Source of the DNA: Tridacna crocea
Taxonomy: Eukaryota; Mollusca; Bivalvia; Cardiida; Cardiidae
Direction: 5' to 3'
Length of the DNA stretch: 64,000 nt
Assembly (NCBI GenBank): GCA_943736015.1
Contig: OX031061.1
Span: forward strand, 14,579,290 to 14,643,289
Shown here: piece after piece, positions 1 to 11,500 of the stretch
How the letters are laid out: each line of letters begins with the position of its first letter
How positions within the stretch are numbered: position 1 is the stretch's first letter
Notes under the pieces: model-generated
Told to the model about the DNA's origin: nothing
The model's database searches: none
What the model saw: only the letters and a program-made list of their open reading frames with translations
Made by a program: the position numbers and the translations under genes

Positions 1-187
1 CATATAAGCAAAGTTCAATTCGTCATCTTCAGATGCTTTCATTTTTGACGTGTCTACATTGATAAAGGCCAGTAAAGAGCGTGACAGACTGTCTGACACA
101 AAGAGGATCAAAGCGGCAAGAGTATAATAAGATTCAGCGTTACTTGTCAAAATTAATGCGTCGATTGCAATCAAAGGTTGATTTATT

Positions 188-428
188 AATTGTGTGCTGT
201 TTAATGCCTTTTCAAAAATAATTTCAGTTATATGGCGGGGGCTAGCGCACCTATCCATGCTTTTCTGGAGTGTCTTTTACCAGTAATCTGCACAATGTTC
301 TTTCCAAGCCACAGGCTGCTTTCCCTCATAAAACATTGTCTAGACAATGGTGACAATGGTCTACAATGGGAGAGGAATCGAGCCTCCTATTCTGATATCT
401 TGTATGCTACCGACCGGGCTGTCAGGGC
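188..428 (-). mobile_element. tRNA-derived SINE, minus strand
   Basis: Read on the minus strand, the right end gives a tRNA-like head with an A-box-like GGTCGGTAGCATAC and a B-box-like GGCTCGATTCC. The left end carries a 3' tail around a TATAACTGAAATTATT-like motif that recurs at 19466, 31236, 31778, 32823 and 52128. No tRNA fold with both arms is intact, so this is a retroposon rather than a tRNA gene. Boundaries are approximate. Confidence 0.55.
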
Positions 429-476
429 ACTGCAATTCTTATCAAATGGTCAAGGGTTTTAAACCCAAGAGTCCAC

Positions 477-590
477 CGTCCGTATTCACCAATCATTCCT
501 TGCAAATTTTTAGTCTTATTCCAGTAGATGATTCTGAACTGGAAAGTAACAAAATCTCTGATTGTCTTAACCAAATGAGCAATTATTTTT
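477..590. repeat. Fragment of hairpin repeat family H
   Basis: Begins with GTCCGTATTCACCAA, the terminal motif of the family seen complete at 2170-2361 and 32904-33106. It continues into a degraded copy of the CTGATTGGCTAAACC arm but lacks the second arm. Confidence 0.45.
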
Positions 591-599
591 TGAAACGGG

Positions 600-985
600 C
601 GCTTATTACGTCCGCAAAAAATATCCGTGCAGGCTGACATAGGTCGAAACTTATTGCTATTGACCAATTTCCTGCTTGTAAAAGGACCTGTCTGCCTCAT
701 GATTTAGTAGCTTGTATGAGAAAATCGACTTTATAGATCCATAATCACTTGCTCTCTTTGTGAAGGGTTTAGGGTTCGAGCCTGGGATCGTACTGGCTGA
801 ACTTTTTCTCGAGGAAATATGGGCTATGATCTGTGGGAAAGAACTTTCATGCCTCTGAAAACAATGTCGATTCAGATCAGCCTACACAGTCCGTACAGGC
901 TGACCTGAATCGATACGTTTTGCTTTTGGTCAGTTTTTAGCATGTCCAAGGACCATTCTGCCTCAGGATTTAGCTGGTTATTACA
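600..985. repeat. Two degraded copies of hairpin repeat family G
   Basis: Around 620-650 and 868-925 are remnants of the CAGGTCAGCCTGCGCAG palindrome that is intact at 20346-20390. Both are followed by the family's right flank (GACCATTCTGCCTCAGGATTT and similar). The second copy keeps a shortened hairpin (GATCAGCCTACACAG / TACAGGCTGACCTG). Confidence 0.45.
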
Positions 986-1075
986 CAAAAAGAATTTCAT
1001 GAATACATTATTCTGTGATGATTTGCCAAGCATTAAACCCACTTTTTACAGAGCATGGTTCACATGCAGAATGAA

Positions 1076-1309
1076 TTAACCCTTTACCACACAGCAGAAT
1101 CATAGACCTATCCAAACCGAAAGCATTTGCAGACGATAATTTCATAGTGGCTCAAATGATTCAATTTAATTTTTCTTTGAAAGAGAAGAAAACTTTGTGG
1201 GAAAAGGAGAAAATGCTGGTTACCAGCATTTTCTCCTTTTCCCACAAAGTTTTCAAAAGGCCTCCTCCCCAGAGTCGATAAAAGTCGTCATTGTATGGTA
1301 AAAGGTTAA
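1076..1309 (+). mobile_element. TTAA palindromic MITE, family A
   Basis: Family A reference copy. It is flanked by TTAA on both sides, with ends CCCTTTACCA and a slightly degraded GGTAAAAGG. The left half carries GCATTTGCAGACGA; the right half carries a diverged form of the family motif CTTCTTTCTCAGGGTCG. At 1196-1245 is a near-perfect palindrome, arms GGAGAAAATGCTGG / CCAGCATTTTCTCC extended by GTGGGAAAA / TTTTCCCAC. There is no coding capacity. TTAA duplication with short inverted termini fits a non-autonomous piggyBac- or Kolobok-like element; the autonomous partner is not in the window. Strand + here means GCATTTGCAGACG is at the left. Confidence 0.8.
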
Positions 1310-1546
1310 ATCAGAGGTGTGAAACATTGAGTTTTCATCCACGACTTACCTGCAATAATCTTTGCTAAAATCAATGCCACTGTACTGCACTGGCAGACTG
1401 ACTTTCCGGATGGCCCTCGGACTTTTCCTGAAATAAACACGGACGTCATATATACTATCTTATGACACAGATATACAGACAGACAAAAACTCGTAAAGGG
1501 TTCCTGTGTGGTGCCGTGGTAAGGTGTAAGATTCGTGAAAATTTGG

Positions 1547-1889
1547 TTAAGGTAAGACCTGTGTAATGCACTTCCGGTGAACATTGGGCAAAAATTCTAA
1601 TTGGTTGTTAAATAAGGATAAATAAGGATTTATGCCGGAATAATATTCTTGCACATTTCTAAAGGATCAGAAATTCCGTTTATGTCTATCTTGAAACTTT
1701 TTTTTTTTGATACTTTTGTTTGTTTTCTAAAAAGGGAGGTAATTATTATCTCTTTTTTCAATTGAGAATAACTGGAAAAAATGAAAAGGTGAAACTAGTT
1801 CAATAATACTCATTTTTAGTTATAGCTAATTTTGCAGGATGATATTTTAGTGGAAATAGCTGTTTTCCATTACACAGGTGATACCTTAA
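1547..1889 (+). mobile_element. TTAA MITE, family E
   Basis: Terminal inverted repeats GGTAAGACCTGTGTAATG at the left and CATTACACAGGTGATACC at the right (the latter with two substitutions), flanked on both sides by TTAA. The interior is non-coding and AT-rich. Related copies are at 22388, 26828 and, more diverged, 22756 and 23387. Confidence 0.75.
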
Positions 1890-1959
1890 GCCAATCAGAA
1901 GTTTCGTTACTTTCAAATTCAGAAAATTCTTTGTGGTATAAAAAGAATATCCTAAAGAA

Positions 1960-2158
1960 CAGTCCTCGAATACTAAACTTGGAGGCCCTGGTTCCAGCCT
2001 CTCTGGATCCAGTTAATTTTTCGAGGCAGTGTCCTTGGGCAAAGCACTTCTGAGACCTAGCCTAGTACTGATAAAACCATGAATATTTGAGCTGTCGCCC
2101 TGATATGACTGAAATAATGTTTACAGCGGCGTGAAACATCATTCAACCAATCAAATAT
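1960..2158 (+). mobile_element. 5'-truncated tRNA-derived SINE
   Basis: Contains a B-box-like GGTTCCAGCCTC followed by TGTCCTTGGGCAAAGCACTT and a tail ATGACTGAAATAATG...CATTCAACCAA. The same order is seen in the fuller copy at 47584-47778. The A-box half is missing or unrecognisable. Confidence 0.5.
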
Positions 2159-2169
2159 AAAATCTCAGC

Positions 2170-2361
2170 GTCCGTATTCACCAACCACTCTTGACCATTC
2201 TTTGTTTTATTGTCAAACAGTTTAGAAACTTGAAAGTAACACAACTTATGATTGGCTAAACCAATGGTTTAGGCAATCAGAAGTTGTGTTACTTTAGAAT
2301 TCAGAAGTTTCTAGAAAATAAAACTAAGACCGTTCATAAGAATTGTAGGTGAATACGGACC
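2170..2361. mobile_element. Hairpin MITE, family H
   Basis: Terminal inverted repeat GTCCGTATTCACCAA / GAATACGGAC. The centre is a long imperfect hairpin in which a TGATTGGCTAAACC arm is followed by its complement, then matching AGTAACACAA / TTGTGTTACT arms. Family members recur at 28492, 32904 and 46500. Confidence 0.6.
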
Positions 2362-2461
2362 CAGGGCAGAAATTCACTAGCTATCTTTAAATCTTAACAT
2401 GCTAAATAAGTGAAATGTTGGTACTTCAATTAAATTTGGGGCATGAGTATCTTCTTAAAGG

Positions 2462-2530
2462 TCAGTGTAGACCCGAGATCAGACTGCACGTTCTATGCAG
2501 TCTGATTTTGATCCACACTGTCCGCAAAAA
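2462..2530. repeat. Family F palindrome (isolated)
   Basis: Core hairpin GATCAGACTGCA / TGCAGTCTGAT within CAGTGTAGA...CCACACTGTCCGC. It matches the centre of the TTAA family F elements at 17298-17520 and 57847-59772; the outer parts are not recognisable here. Confidence 0.5.
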
Positions 2531-2579
2531 GCCCTTGAGTTGCGCTCAGCAACTTTTAGGGTCGTAACATTCTTCGTCT

Positions 2580-2690
2580 TGTACTCAAGGGTTTTCTAAA
2601 TTTGAAAGTTACACAATTTTTTATTGGCTAAACCGAATAGTTTAGCCAATCACAAATTGTGTTCCTTTATATGTGTAACATAAGAGGAGT
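2580..2690. repeat. Family H hairpin fragment
   Basis: TTATTGGCTAAACCGAATAG followed by its near complement TTTAGCCAATCACAA; terminal motifs have decayed. Confidence 0.45.
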
Positions 2691-3117
2691 AATGAAAATT
2701 TTGATGGTGCTTGAGTCCAGCTCCTAAGCCCCGTTTCACTAAGGTTCTCGTAGTTACAAACAAAATTTGCGTAAGTTTTACGTAACTATAGTATAGTTGC
2801 ATTAATCTGCTACGAGGTACCTGATAACTATCATTGAATATTTTTGAAAACTATTCCGGAAAATTAAAGTGGTCCCGCAAATTTTACCTAAAAGCTAAAT
2901 TTCCTAGGAACTTTGATTTATCGCAATATTTTTCTAAAATAATGGTGACAAGCTATGTCGTATCTCGTCACGGTTTAATGTCACTATACCATAGTTGCGT
3001 AAAACTGTGTTCGTTATTCCTTGGTGAAACGGGGCCCTGGCGTTTAGTATTTCGATTCTAACTAAAGTTTGTTAGCTATAAGAACCTCTATATCTGAAAA
3101 TTTCCCGCGATGCACGC

Positions 3118-3183
3118 ATAACAATACGACGACGACGTCGATGATGATGATGATGATGACGATGATGATAATGATGGTGGTAA
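3118..3183 (+). repeat. GAC/GAT trinucleotide tract
   Basis: Interrupted run of GAC, GAT and AAT triplets, typical of microsatellite expansion. No open gene structure surrounds it. Confidence 0.8.
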
Positions 3184-4106
3184 TATCGTCGACGATAATG
3201 ACGAAACTACCCCCTCGTAAATAATGTATTTCCGAATACAATTAGAAAATTATTTAAAGCACGCTTACCTTCTTTCCGGGTATGGGTACACGTTTGGTTT
3301 CAAATCATATAAATGATGAGTTCTTTCAAGCATTGTTAGCCACCATAACTTTGAACTTTCTTCATTTTCAAATTAGGCTAGTTCTAGATATGCAACTTCT
3401 TTTATTTTTCAGGAAAAAAGTTACGTTATTTCTAAAGCATCGACGTCAAATTTGACGTTCAAACACAATGTTGGCAAGTATACAAAGTGACGTCATGAAA
3501 CACGCGTCAGGATTCCTACTTTCAAAATAACGTGTGGCCAACGTTTCAACTGAAAGTCAGAGAGTAAATTCGTCTTTCATTGGTTAGCTGCTAAAAAAAA
3601 CTTATGACGTTACCGACAGACATTACAAAGAGGCTTTATGAAGTCAAATTCCAAACGAAGACACCATATTGGAAGTTATGTAGGTTTGTAAACGGTCTGG
3701 CTAGTAGATCTATACCAACATAGATCTATTTAAAATACATTCCTTCCTAGCTTTAAGTACAGCAGAAATGAAATTGTTTTTCCGTATCTTGCATATTTTT
3801 CGGTATCATTAATAGGCTTACATGCACTTTATGTGGAACAATGTTGTGTTCATGACTCCTTGTACATGGGCTAAGGCCTATTCTTGTCTTCCTCTTCACA
3901 ATTGAAAAAAAAAAGAAAAGAAATTATTCATGTAGATATCTATTCTAAATTCAAAGGGTATAAGGTAAAAATGGCATTTTTAGACCTTTAAGTATATAAC
4001 TATAAAAAGCATTCAAATATCTTTTAAATTTGCAGGCAGTACAAATTTCATTTGAGTACGAATTTGTTATGGTACGCTTATAGCCGAACATTTCTGATTT
4101 CAATGT

Positions 4107-4138
4107 GTGCACCCCGTATCGTTCTTTTCATATCCGGT
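4107..4138 (+). promoter_or_regulatory. RPS19: Candidate RPS19 TOP start and leader exon
   Basis: A pyrimidine tract (TTCTTTTC) is followed about 15 bases later by a good donor, AAC|GTGAGT. Ribosomal protein genes in animals usually start transcription at a C within such a tract and have a very short leader exon spliced to the ATG exon, here 1.3 kb downstream. The coding exon starts with ATG directly after its acceptor, so a separate leader exon must exist, but this placement is inference. A second tract, GTCTTTCCG near 4155, is an alternative. Confidence 0.25.
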
Positions 4139-5158
4139 AAACGTGAGTGAAGTTGTCTTTCCGTTATCAGCCTTATGTGTAATCAAAATAAAGCACCTCC
4201 CGGGCAGATCTGAAAGAGTAACAGGCTTCTAAACAAACAAAAATAAATCTGTTCTCATAAATAAAACCACACAATAAAGATTTACAATTTATTACGAATA
4301 AAAAAGTGTTTCTTGAGTAAACCGGAAGCTGGAATTGCTATGTAAAATTTGGTGGGTGGGGAATACACGAATATAAATTTCAACAGATACAAAGAAGTTA
4401 TTCTGTTGCACAGGCAAAGAAATGTAAAGATGAAGCTTATATGACCCTGCATGTGCCCCTAGTCCAGTAAAGCAACGAAAAGATAATGTACTTCTTCTTA
4501 ATATACAGTTGTATAGCGTACATTTCGATCAGGAGTGCTCCACAGTATGAAGGAGTCAACCAAAATCCTGGTACAGGTCTAATGAGAAAATAACCCTGAA
4601 TGAGAAAGAAGCCTCATAAAATTGTTATTGCTAAAGGAGAAAATGCTAGTAACAAGTGCTTCTATTTCTACAACATAATGTACCCTATCTTTGAAAAAAG
4701 GCATCATTGATTTATATTGAAATTCTTGTCCGCAAAAGAGAGTACATTTTTGTTTACATGTTGTGTGGTAGAGAGTTAAACCACACTTTATTTGCTGTTT
4801 GATGGCTACAAGTGTAAAATTTTGATCTTCTTGTTTGGTTACCAGCATCTCCTTTTCCCTCAATATTTTTAAAAGCTTCTGTTTCAGGGTAATTTAAATG
4901 CAGGATTATGTGGTTAAGGGTTGAAGCACCAATCAAGCATGAAAGAAAGGACACAAGCATTTTTGTATGCCCGAAGGGTCTATCATGTGGCCCAGGTCAT
5001 CCGTCCCTCCATCTGTCCATCAATTGGCAATTTCTTGTGTACGCAACTCCTGCTACTGCTTCCATTGAAATAACTTAGAACTTACCTCAATGAATCTCTT
5101 TTATGTATAGTTGGGTATGTGACTCTTAAAATTTGGATCACTGTAGGCATTCTAGATT

Positions 5159-5384
5159 TTAACCCTTTCCCAAACGACAAATTTTGGACTCTTCCAAACC
5201 AAAAGAGTTTGCAGACGAGTTTTAGATTTGAGAAAATGGCAGAAAGTTCTCAAAAAGGGTAGAAAACACTGTGGGAAAAGGAGAAATTGCTCGTTATGAG
5301 CTATTTCTCCTTTCCCCACAGTGTTTTCAAAAGAATTTTACTGCAGACACATAAAAAACCAGGGCTTGTTTGGGAAAGGGTTAA
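5159..5384 (+). mobile_element. TTAA palindromic MITE, family D
   Basis: TTAA flanks, ends CCCTTTCCCAAACG and GGGAAAGGG. The centre has AGAAATTGCTCG / GAGCTATTTCT arms, and outer arms CACTGTGGG / CCACAGTG pair exactly although they differ from the family A arms. The right end lies 69 bp upstream of the RPS19 start exon. Confidence 0.75.
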
Positions 5385-5453
5385 GCTATTTCACTGACAA
5401 GCCCTTTTGGGCACATATGCATTATTCTGCAAAGCTTTTCTTCCTATTTTCAG

Positions 5454-5521
5454 ATGGGTGTGTCTGTGAAGGACGTTGACGCCTTTGAATTCAACAGGGC
5501 CTTTGCTGCCTTCTTGAAAAA
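5454..5521 (+). CDS. RPS19: RPS19 coding exon 1 (start)
   Basis: Residues 1-22 plus two bases of codon 23. Acceptor TATTTTCAG immediately precedes the ATG; donor AA|GTAAGT. The frame is fixed by VSVKDV and AFAAFLKK. Confidence 0.93.
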
Positions 5522-8500
5522 GTAAGTAAAAACTGAATTGTCTTGCCCTTTACAAACAGTCAATGTCTATAACAGAACTGAAGAAGGAACTTTTCACTGA
5601 GTTGTGGTAAAAGGAGAAAAAAATGGTATTCCAATACCAGCAAGCATTTATCATTGCCGAGAGTTAATAGTCTTTACTTAGGTGTATTTGTTAATTTTTC
5701 ACTAATGACAAAATTTTCACTTGACCAAATTGTAAGCATTTGCATATTGTCAGTTTACTTCCTAAAGCTCGTAACTCCAGCTTGTTTGAAGCTGTAGTGA
5801 AGATGTTTTTGAAATAAACTGACGATATGTCGAATGTTGCTAAAATGTTGTTCTCATTCTTTAACTCTTTACCAAACAACAAAATTGTAGACTGGTCCAA
5901 ATTAAAAGCATTTGCAGATGACAAAATAAAGGTAACTGAAAAATAGAAATTTGTTCTGGGAAGGGTACAAAACACTGTGGGAAAAGGAGAAAATGCTGGT
6001 TACCAGCATTTTCTCCTTTTCCCACAGTGTTTTCAAAAGGCTTCTTTCTCAGGGGCATCAAAAGTAGGGATTGTGTGGTAATGGGTTAATAGAGTATAAG
6101 ACAATTTCTAGTCTCTATGAAACTGGCTTCTCCCAGGCCTCTGCCAACCCTCAGAAAATGGGGAGAAGTGACTTCTCCCTAGTCTGAGAATGGGGAGAAG
6201 TTTTTCAAAATGGAGAGAAGTGGTCAGACTTTGGGGAGAAGTTCAGACGGACATCAAAAAATAGATGTGGGCCGAAATATAGAGGGAATTCACAACACCT
6301 TAACAATATAACAAATTAATAAAATTGAAAATCATGTGAATCTAAATGGAATAAAATTATTTTATGCTTTTTATCTTTTTCATGATCAGTATACATACTT
6401 ATTCCTTTTGGAAAACAAAATGTATTTATTCATAGTTTGCTAAATTCACCTACATGTACCTTTAGGATTAAAATATTATGGAAAGAAATGATAATGGAAA
6501 GAGAAAGCAGTGCTAGTTTGAGTATTAAATAGTTTCTCATGGCACATTTTTCTTTTCAAAATCTTCTAAACACTAGACTATTTGTTTCCAAGGCCCTGAA
6601 TATAGTTTTTTGCTAAAAATCATTCTCATTACCAATTTTAACATACATTATAATATAAATGTAACATATACCTATCAAATTGACAGCATTTGCAGCAGGC
6701 AAATACCGGTAGATAACCGCTCAAAGGCTGTAACTAATGTGAAAAAAATATAGTCTGTCAAATGTAGAAAAGCTTACTTCCAGCATTTTCTCATATTGCC
6801 ACGATGTTTTCACCTTTCTATTGGTAAGTTAGACGCAGTTTCAGAGTGCGAGAGACATCGAAAATATAGCTGTCTGATTACCGTTTGTCTTTGATTAATA
6901 TCTAAATAAAACCATCGTTCAACAACGAACACATAATTTACTATCAAAGCCTTGTAGATCGGCGGTTCGCGGCCCGATCAAGGAAATACTATAAATCAAC
7001 GGAATACTTAAATCTATCTAGAACCAAAGACAATAACATTTTTTTTTTTAATTTTATCTTTTAGTTAGCGTCATAGAATATATGCGATTTTATCCGAGCG
7101 CTGTTGCGGTGACGAGCCACCATTTTGAAGTTGAATCATGAGACTTCGCTTAAATACTATATTGGCGCCAAATTATAGTCACATGATTTGAATATATAGT
7201 GCTACATGATCTAGGAGATGATCTAAGTACGTCATAACCTCTAAATATCTGTTCGTTTGGAAAACTGCGAGTAATAACAAATTTTAAAGGATGGGGTAAA
7301 TGGTGATAAGCAAGTAGGTACCGATTCCATCGTTTTCAAAACTGGAATATTTCAATCCATGTAAAACTTTGGAAATTAAAGTTGACGACGAAAGACTGAT
7401 ATCCGGGGTAGGACTTTTCACTTCCATATAGTTACTAAATTTAGCAAACCGTGTTTCAAAAATAGAGGTCTGACAAACACCGATAGGCGGCGTTGATATT
7501 TGTCAATAATAGGGGATTATCCCATAGTGTCATAAAGTTAATTAACAATGACTTGTCAATCTGACTCTCGGTATGTTGTAAACTAATTAAACTCGCTGAT
7601 TGGGCAGTTACTGTAAATCGGGTACGGCACACGCTGATTTGGTAGATTAGACACAGGACGCTTTGTCAATATACGCGAGGCGACTTCCCGATTTTTTCAG
7701 GCGACTTGGACTTTGCTTTACTTGGCGAAATGAGCGAAGTTTTTTTAAATCAGGCGACTTCTTCGCCCAAGTCGCCCACTCGGCCGAGGCCTGTTCTCCT
7801 AGGTCCTGATATTTGTAGCAGGAATTGTTTTTAATTTTACACTCCGTCATTGTGTGTACTTGACAGGTCAGGAAAGATGAAAGTTCCAGAATGGACAGAC
7901 CTTGTGAAACTCGACAGATACAAGGAACTTTCACCCTATGATCCAGATTGGTTCTACCATAGAGCTGGTAAGTGTAGCTTGTACTTACTATACTCATCCA
8001 AAAGGGGTTGGATATACATATGATCAGAGTTCTGCCGAGGGCGCACCATTGCGGGATTTGGGCTAAAATTTTACAGATGCACCCAAAAAATATGAGCCAT
8101 GCAACGCAGGTACGAAGATTAGTTACTAGGGACAAATTCACCGAAAGTCGGTTTTGTTCGAATCAATTTCACTGCCGTGTTTTCCCCAAAGTTGTTTTAA
8201 GGATCGAAACGGCAATTCTGATTGGCTTAGTACTTAATGAAAGGTTGGTTCCCCAAATTTTGAGCCAACGAGTTTCATTTTCACAAGTAAACAGATAACG
8301 GTTTCGTTTTTCGTTCTGCATCAAATGATTGCTGTTCTTGATAAACTCTGATTGCCAAAAAGAAGATTTGTAAATCTAAACTAAGCTATTTTGGTCAATT
8401 AAAGCCAAAAGAGGCTAAGACATATAGCAAGCCCAAGCCCTCTGGGCAACCCGAAACGCTGAAGTGTGATACTTCTCAGTGTATGAAGCACTAATTTTTC

Positions 8501-11500
8501 TTAGTGTATGAAGCACTAATTTTTCTTTGACCCTTGAAGCGCAGGAAATTCTTTGTAAATAAGAATCAATAAAACAGATAACTGCTAAATTATCATACAA
8601 AATGTTTGATTTTTATTTGGTATTCTGTCTCTAGGCTATAATTGTATTCAATTTATGTCCAAACTTCAGTCATGACCCCATATTGTAAAAAGATGGCTCC
8701 ACTTTCTGGGCTTGGATGGGCCATTGGCCCCAAAAGGTAAAAAGCTTGGCAGAACTGTATGATGTACTGTTCCAAGCAAGTTATCACTTTGTTCCCCATT
8801 AAAAATCTTTGACCAATAACCAACTGAACTATGAAGTACAACGGTCCATTGAATGATGGACATGTAGAAAAGAAATGTAAAGAGAAAGGTTTCTACACAG
8901 ATCAGCCAGTGAATATTGTACAGACTGATCTGGGTTGATACTTTTCAAATAGTTGCATTAAACATCCTTTTCACCTAAAATAGAGGAAGCTAACTCTTTA
9001 CTCCAAATATACTCATTTCTACGCATTGCTTGTAGGAGCCTTTGAAAAACATTGTGGCAAAAGGAGAAATTGCGTGTGACGAGCAATTTCACCATTTGTC
9101 ACAATGTTTTCTATGCTATCAGAAGGCGTCATATACTTATAAGAAAGGGTTTCATCTATGCTGTTATTTTGGGTCATTTAGAGATAGCATAGAAATGCCT
9201 TATTGCCTTATGGGGTAAAGGGTTAAGTACTTTGGAAAACATTTTGGTTTGTAGTTGAAAGGAAAAAATAAATGGTTGAAGGATATGTTACATTTGTTTC
9301 CTTTCATGCTTTGTCTTTATAGCAAGCTGTTTCAGAAAATCGTAAGTGAATACCATTTGGACACTTAATCTTTTACTACACAATCTTGACTTCTGTAGAC
9401 CCTGAAAAAAGATGGGTTTTAAGCACCTTATGGGAAAAGGAGAAAATGCTGGAAACCAGCATTTTCTCCTTTTCACATAATGTTTTCTACTCATTCAGGT
9501 TCAAATTTAACCATTTGAAACCACATTTTATTTGTTGTCTGCAAATACCTTCAATTTGGACCAGTTGTAAAATTTTGTCATTTGGTATAGGGTTAAACAG
9601 GTGTGGCAAAATTTCTTGTCTGTTTTGGCTGAGAGCAATTCCAAACTTGTTAGAGACTTTATGCTCTTTGAAATGGTATTTAGTCCCTTTACAAACAGTC
9701 ACAACTTTTAATGGCCCTGATGAAGGTTTTGAAAACATTGATGGAACAGGTGAAAATGATAGAAAGCATTATTTTCTCCTTTTCCAACAATGTTTCCTCC
9801 CCTTTCTAGAGCTACAATAGTCAATTGAGCAAAGTTGTCATATGCTAATGGTTTCAATTTGGATAGGTCCAAGATTGTGTCATTTGTTAAAGACTTGACT
9901 CTTTACGACACAATTCTGACCTAGAAAGACCCCAGACAAGAGCCATACCCTTCACCACAAGACGAAATTCAAGACATGTCCAAATTTAGAAAATATTTTT
10001 AGACTAGTCTACACATTAAATGTTAAACACTTGGTATGATTGATCTCAAAAAGGGTTGCAAACATTGCTGGCAAAGGAGAAAATGCTGTGTACCAGCATT
10101 TTAAACATATCCCATAATATTTTTGAAGCCTGCTAAGTGCCACTCACTGGCCTTGTGCAGACATCATAGATCAAGACCTTACTGCACAGAATGTGCAGTC
10201 TGATCTTAGATCCTCATTGTCTGATAAGGAGATATACTTCCACAAAGAAATGCCTTTCAAATGGCAATATTTTGACTTTTACTATCGGCTTGAAAGATTT
10301 GTTATTTTTATTTAGCAGAAAAAAACAATATTTTTCTCGGTCCTTAACCCATTTCCACACAATCCCTACTTTTGACGCCCCTGAGAAAGAAGCTGTTAGA
10401 AAACATGGTGGAAAAAGGAGAAAATGCTGGTAACCAGCATTTTCTCCTTTTCGCACAATGTTTTGTACCTTTCAAAAAACAAATTTCAAATTTTCAGTCA
10501 CTTTCAGTCACTGCAAATGCTTTAGATTTTGACACTCCTTAAATATTGTCATTTGGTAATGAGTTAAAACACCAGATTGTTTGGTGAAGGGTTAGGAAGG
10601 TAGGCATGGTGAAGGGTTAGGAAGGTAGGCAGTAAATATTCAATAACCTTTTACCAGAGATGGAGCAAGTTACATCATTAATATGAAATATATAAAAAAA
10701 ATCATAGTTGGCATATTTACTTCTATTTCAGCCTCTATCTGCAGACACTTGTACATTAGAGCACCTGCTGGTGTTGGAGCTTTCAGAAAGATCTATGGAG
10801 GTCAGTATTTAACCCTTGAGCTAATATGCAAATGTTAAGCAATGATGTCAAAAATGTGGACAAATGGAAATATATGTATTTGATAAAGAGGAAAACATTG
10901 TGGCAAAAGGAGAAATTGTTCATTAAGAACAATTTCTCCTTTTCCCACAATTTTTTCAAAAGCTGTCTAGTGTTTATGCGTCAAAATGAGTATCTGTGAA
11001 GCGCAGTCAAAGAGGCTAAAGAGTCAATACTCTCCTTTTTTTTCTGTTGATCCAGTTTAGGGAATATCAGTAGACATATCTAAATTCTCTCAATCTTGCC
11101 TGTACAGTGTGACATATGGGTAGTTCTGTGTGGTTTTGGTGATTAATTTTAACATTTGCAGTCTATATTGTCCATGTTTTGGGCAAGAAGTTTGTGACCG
11201 TATCAAACAATTAGATTTTGTTTGAGATTTATCTTTTGAGATGGTAATTCAGTCACTTGTATTGTCATTTTAAACCTCTACCCAACTTGTCTGGAGTTTT
11301 AATAATCTTGAGGAAAAGGCGTTTTGGAAACAATGTAGGTAGCAATTTCACTGTTTTTCATCGATGCTTTTTGCCGTATTACAGAGAAATTTTTATCATA
11401 TAAACCTCATTGAAATTGGTGTCTACTATAATTGCTCTCTATTTAGACAAGCGTGAAATGTGGTATGGTCTCCATTTAGACAAGTGGGAAATGTGGTGTA

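Larger units (their letters stand above)
2700..5158. other. Upstream non-coding region of RPS19
   Basis: No conserved coding exon is recognised. The stretch holds a trinucleotide tract (3118-3183), a consensus CRE-like TGACGTCA near 3489-3496, and the possible RPS19 leader at 4107-4138. The region 4570-4970 has remnants of a family A MITE (GGAGAAAATGCTAGTAAC near 4636) without a paired arm. The remainder is AT-rich unique-looking sequence. Confidence 0.4.

Noticed and set aside
3118-3183. Acidic Asp-rich coding stretch
   Set aside because: GAC/GAT triplets are a microsatellite; stops follow closely in all frames.
3480-3500. CRE-like site as RPS19 promoter
   Set aside because: A TGACGTCA motif is present but it is nearly 2 kb from the coding exon and no leader exon can be tied to it.
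7647-8141. 164-codon minus-strand open frame over RPS19 exon 2
   Set aside because: It is antisense to a well-supported conserved exon and runs into a mobile element; no recognisable domain.
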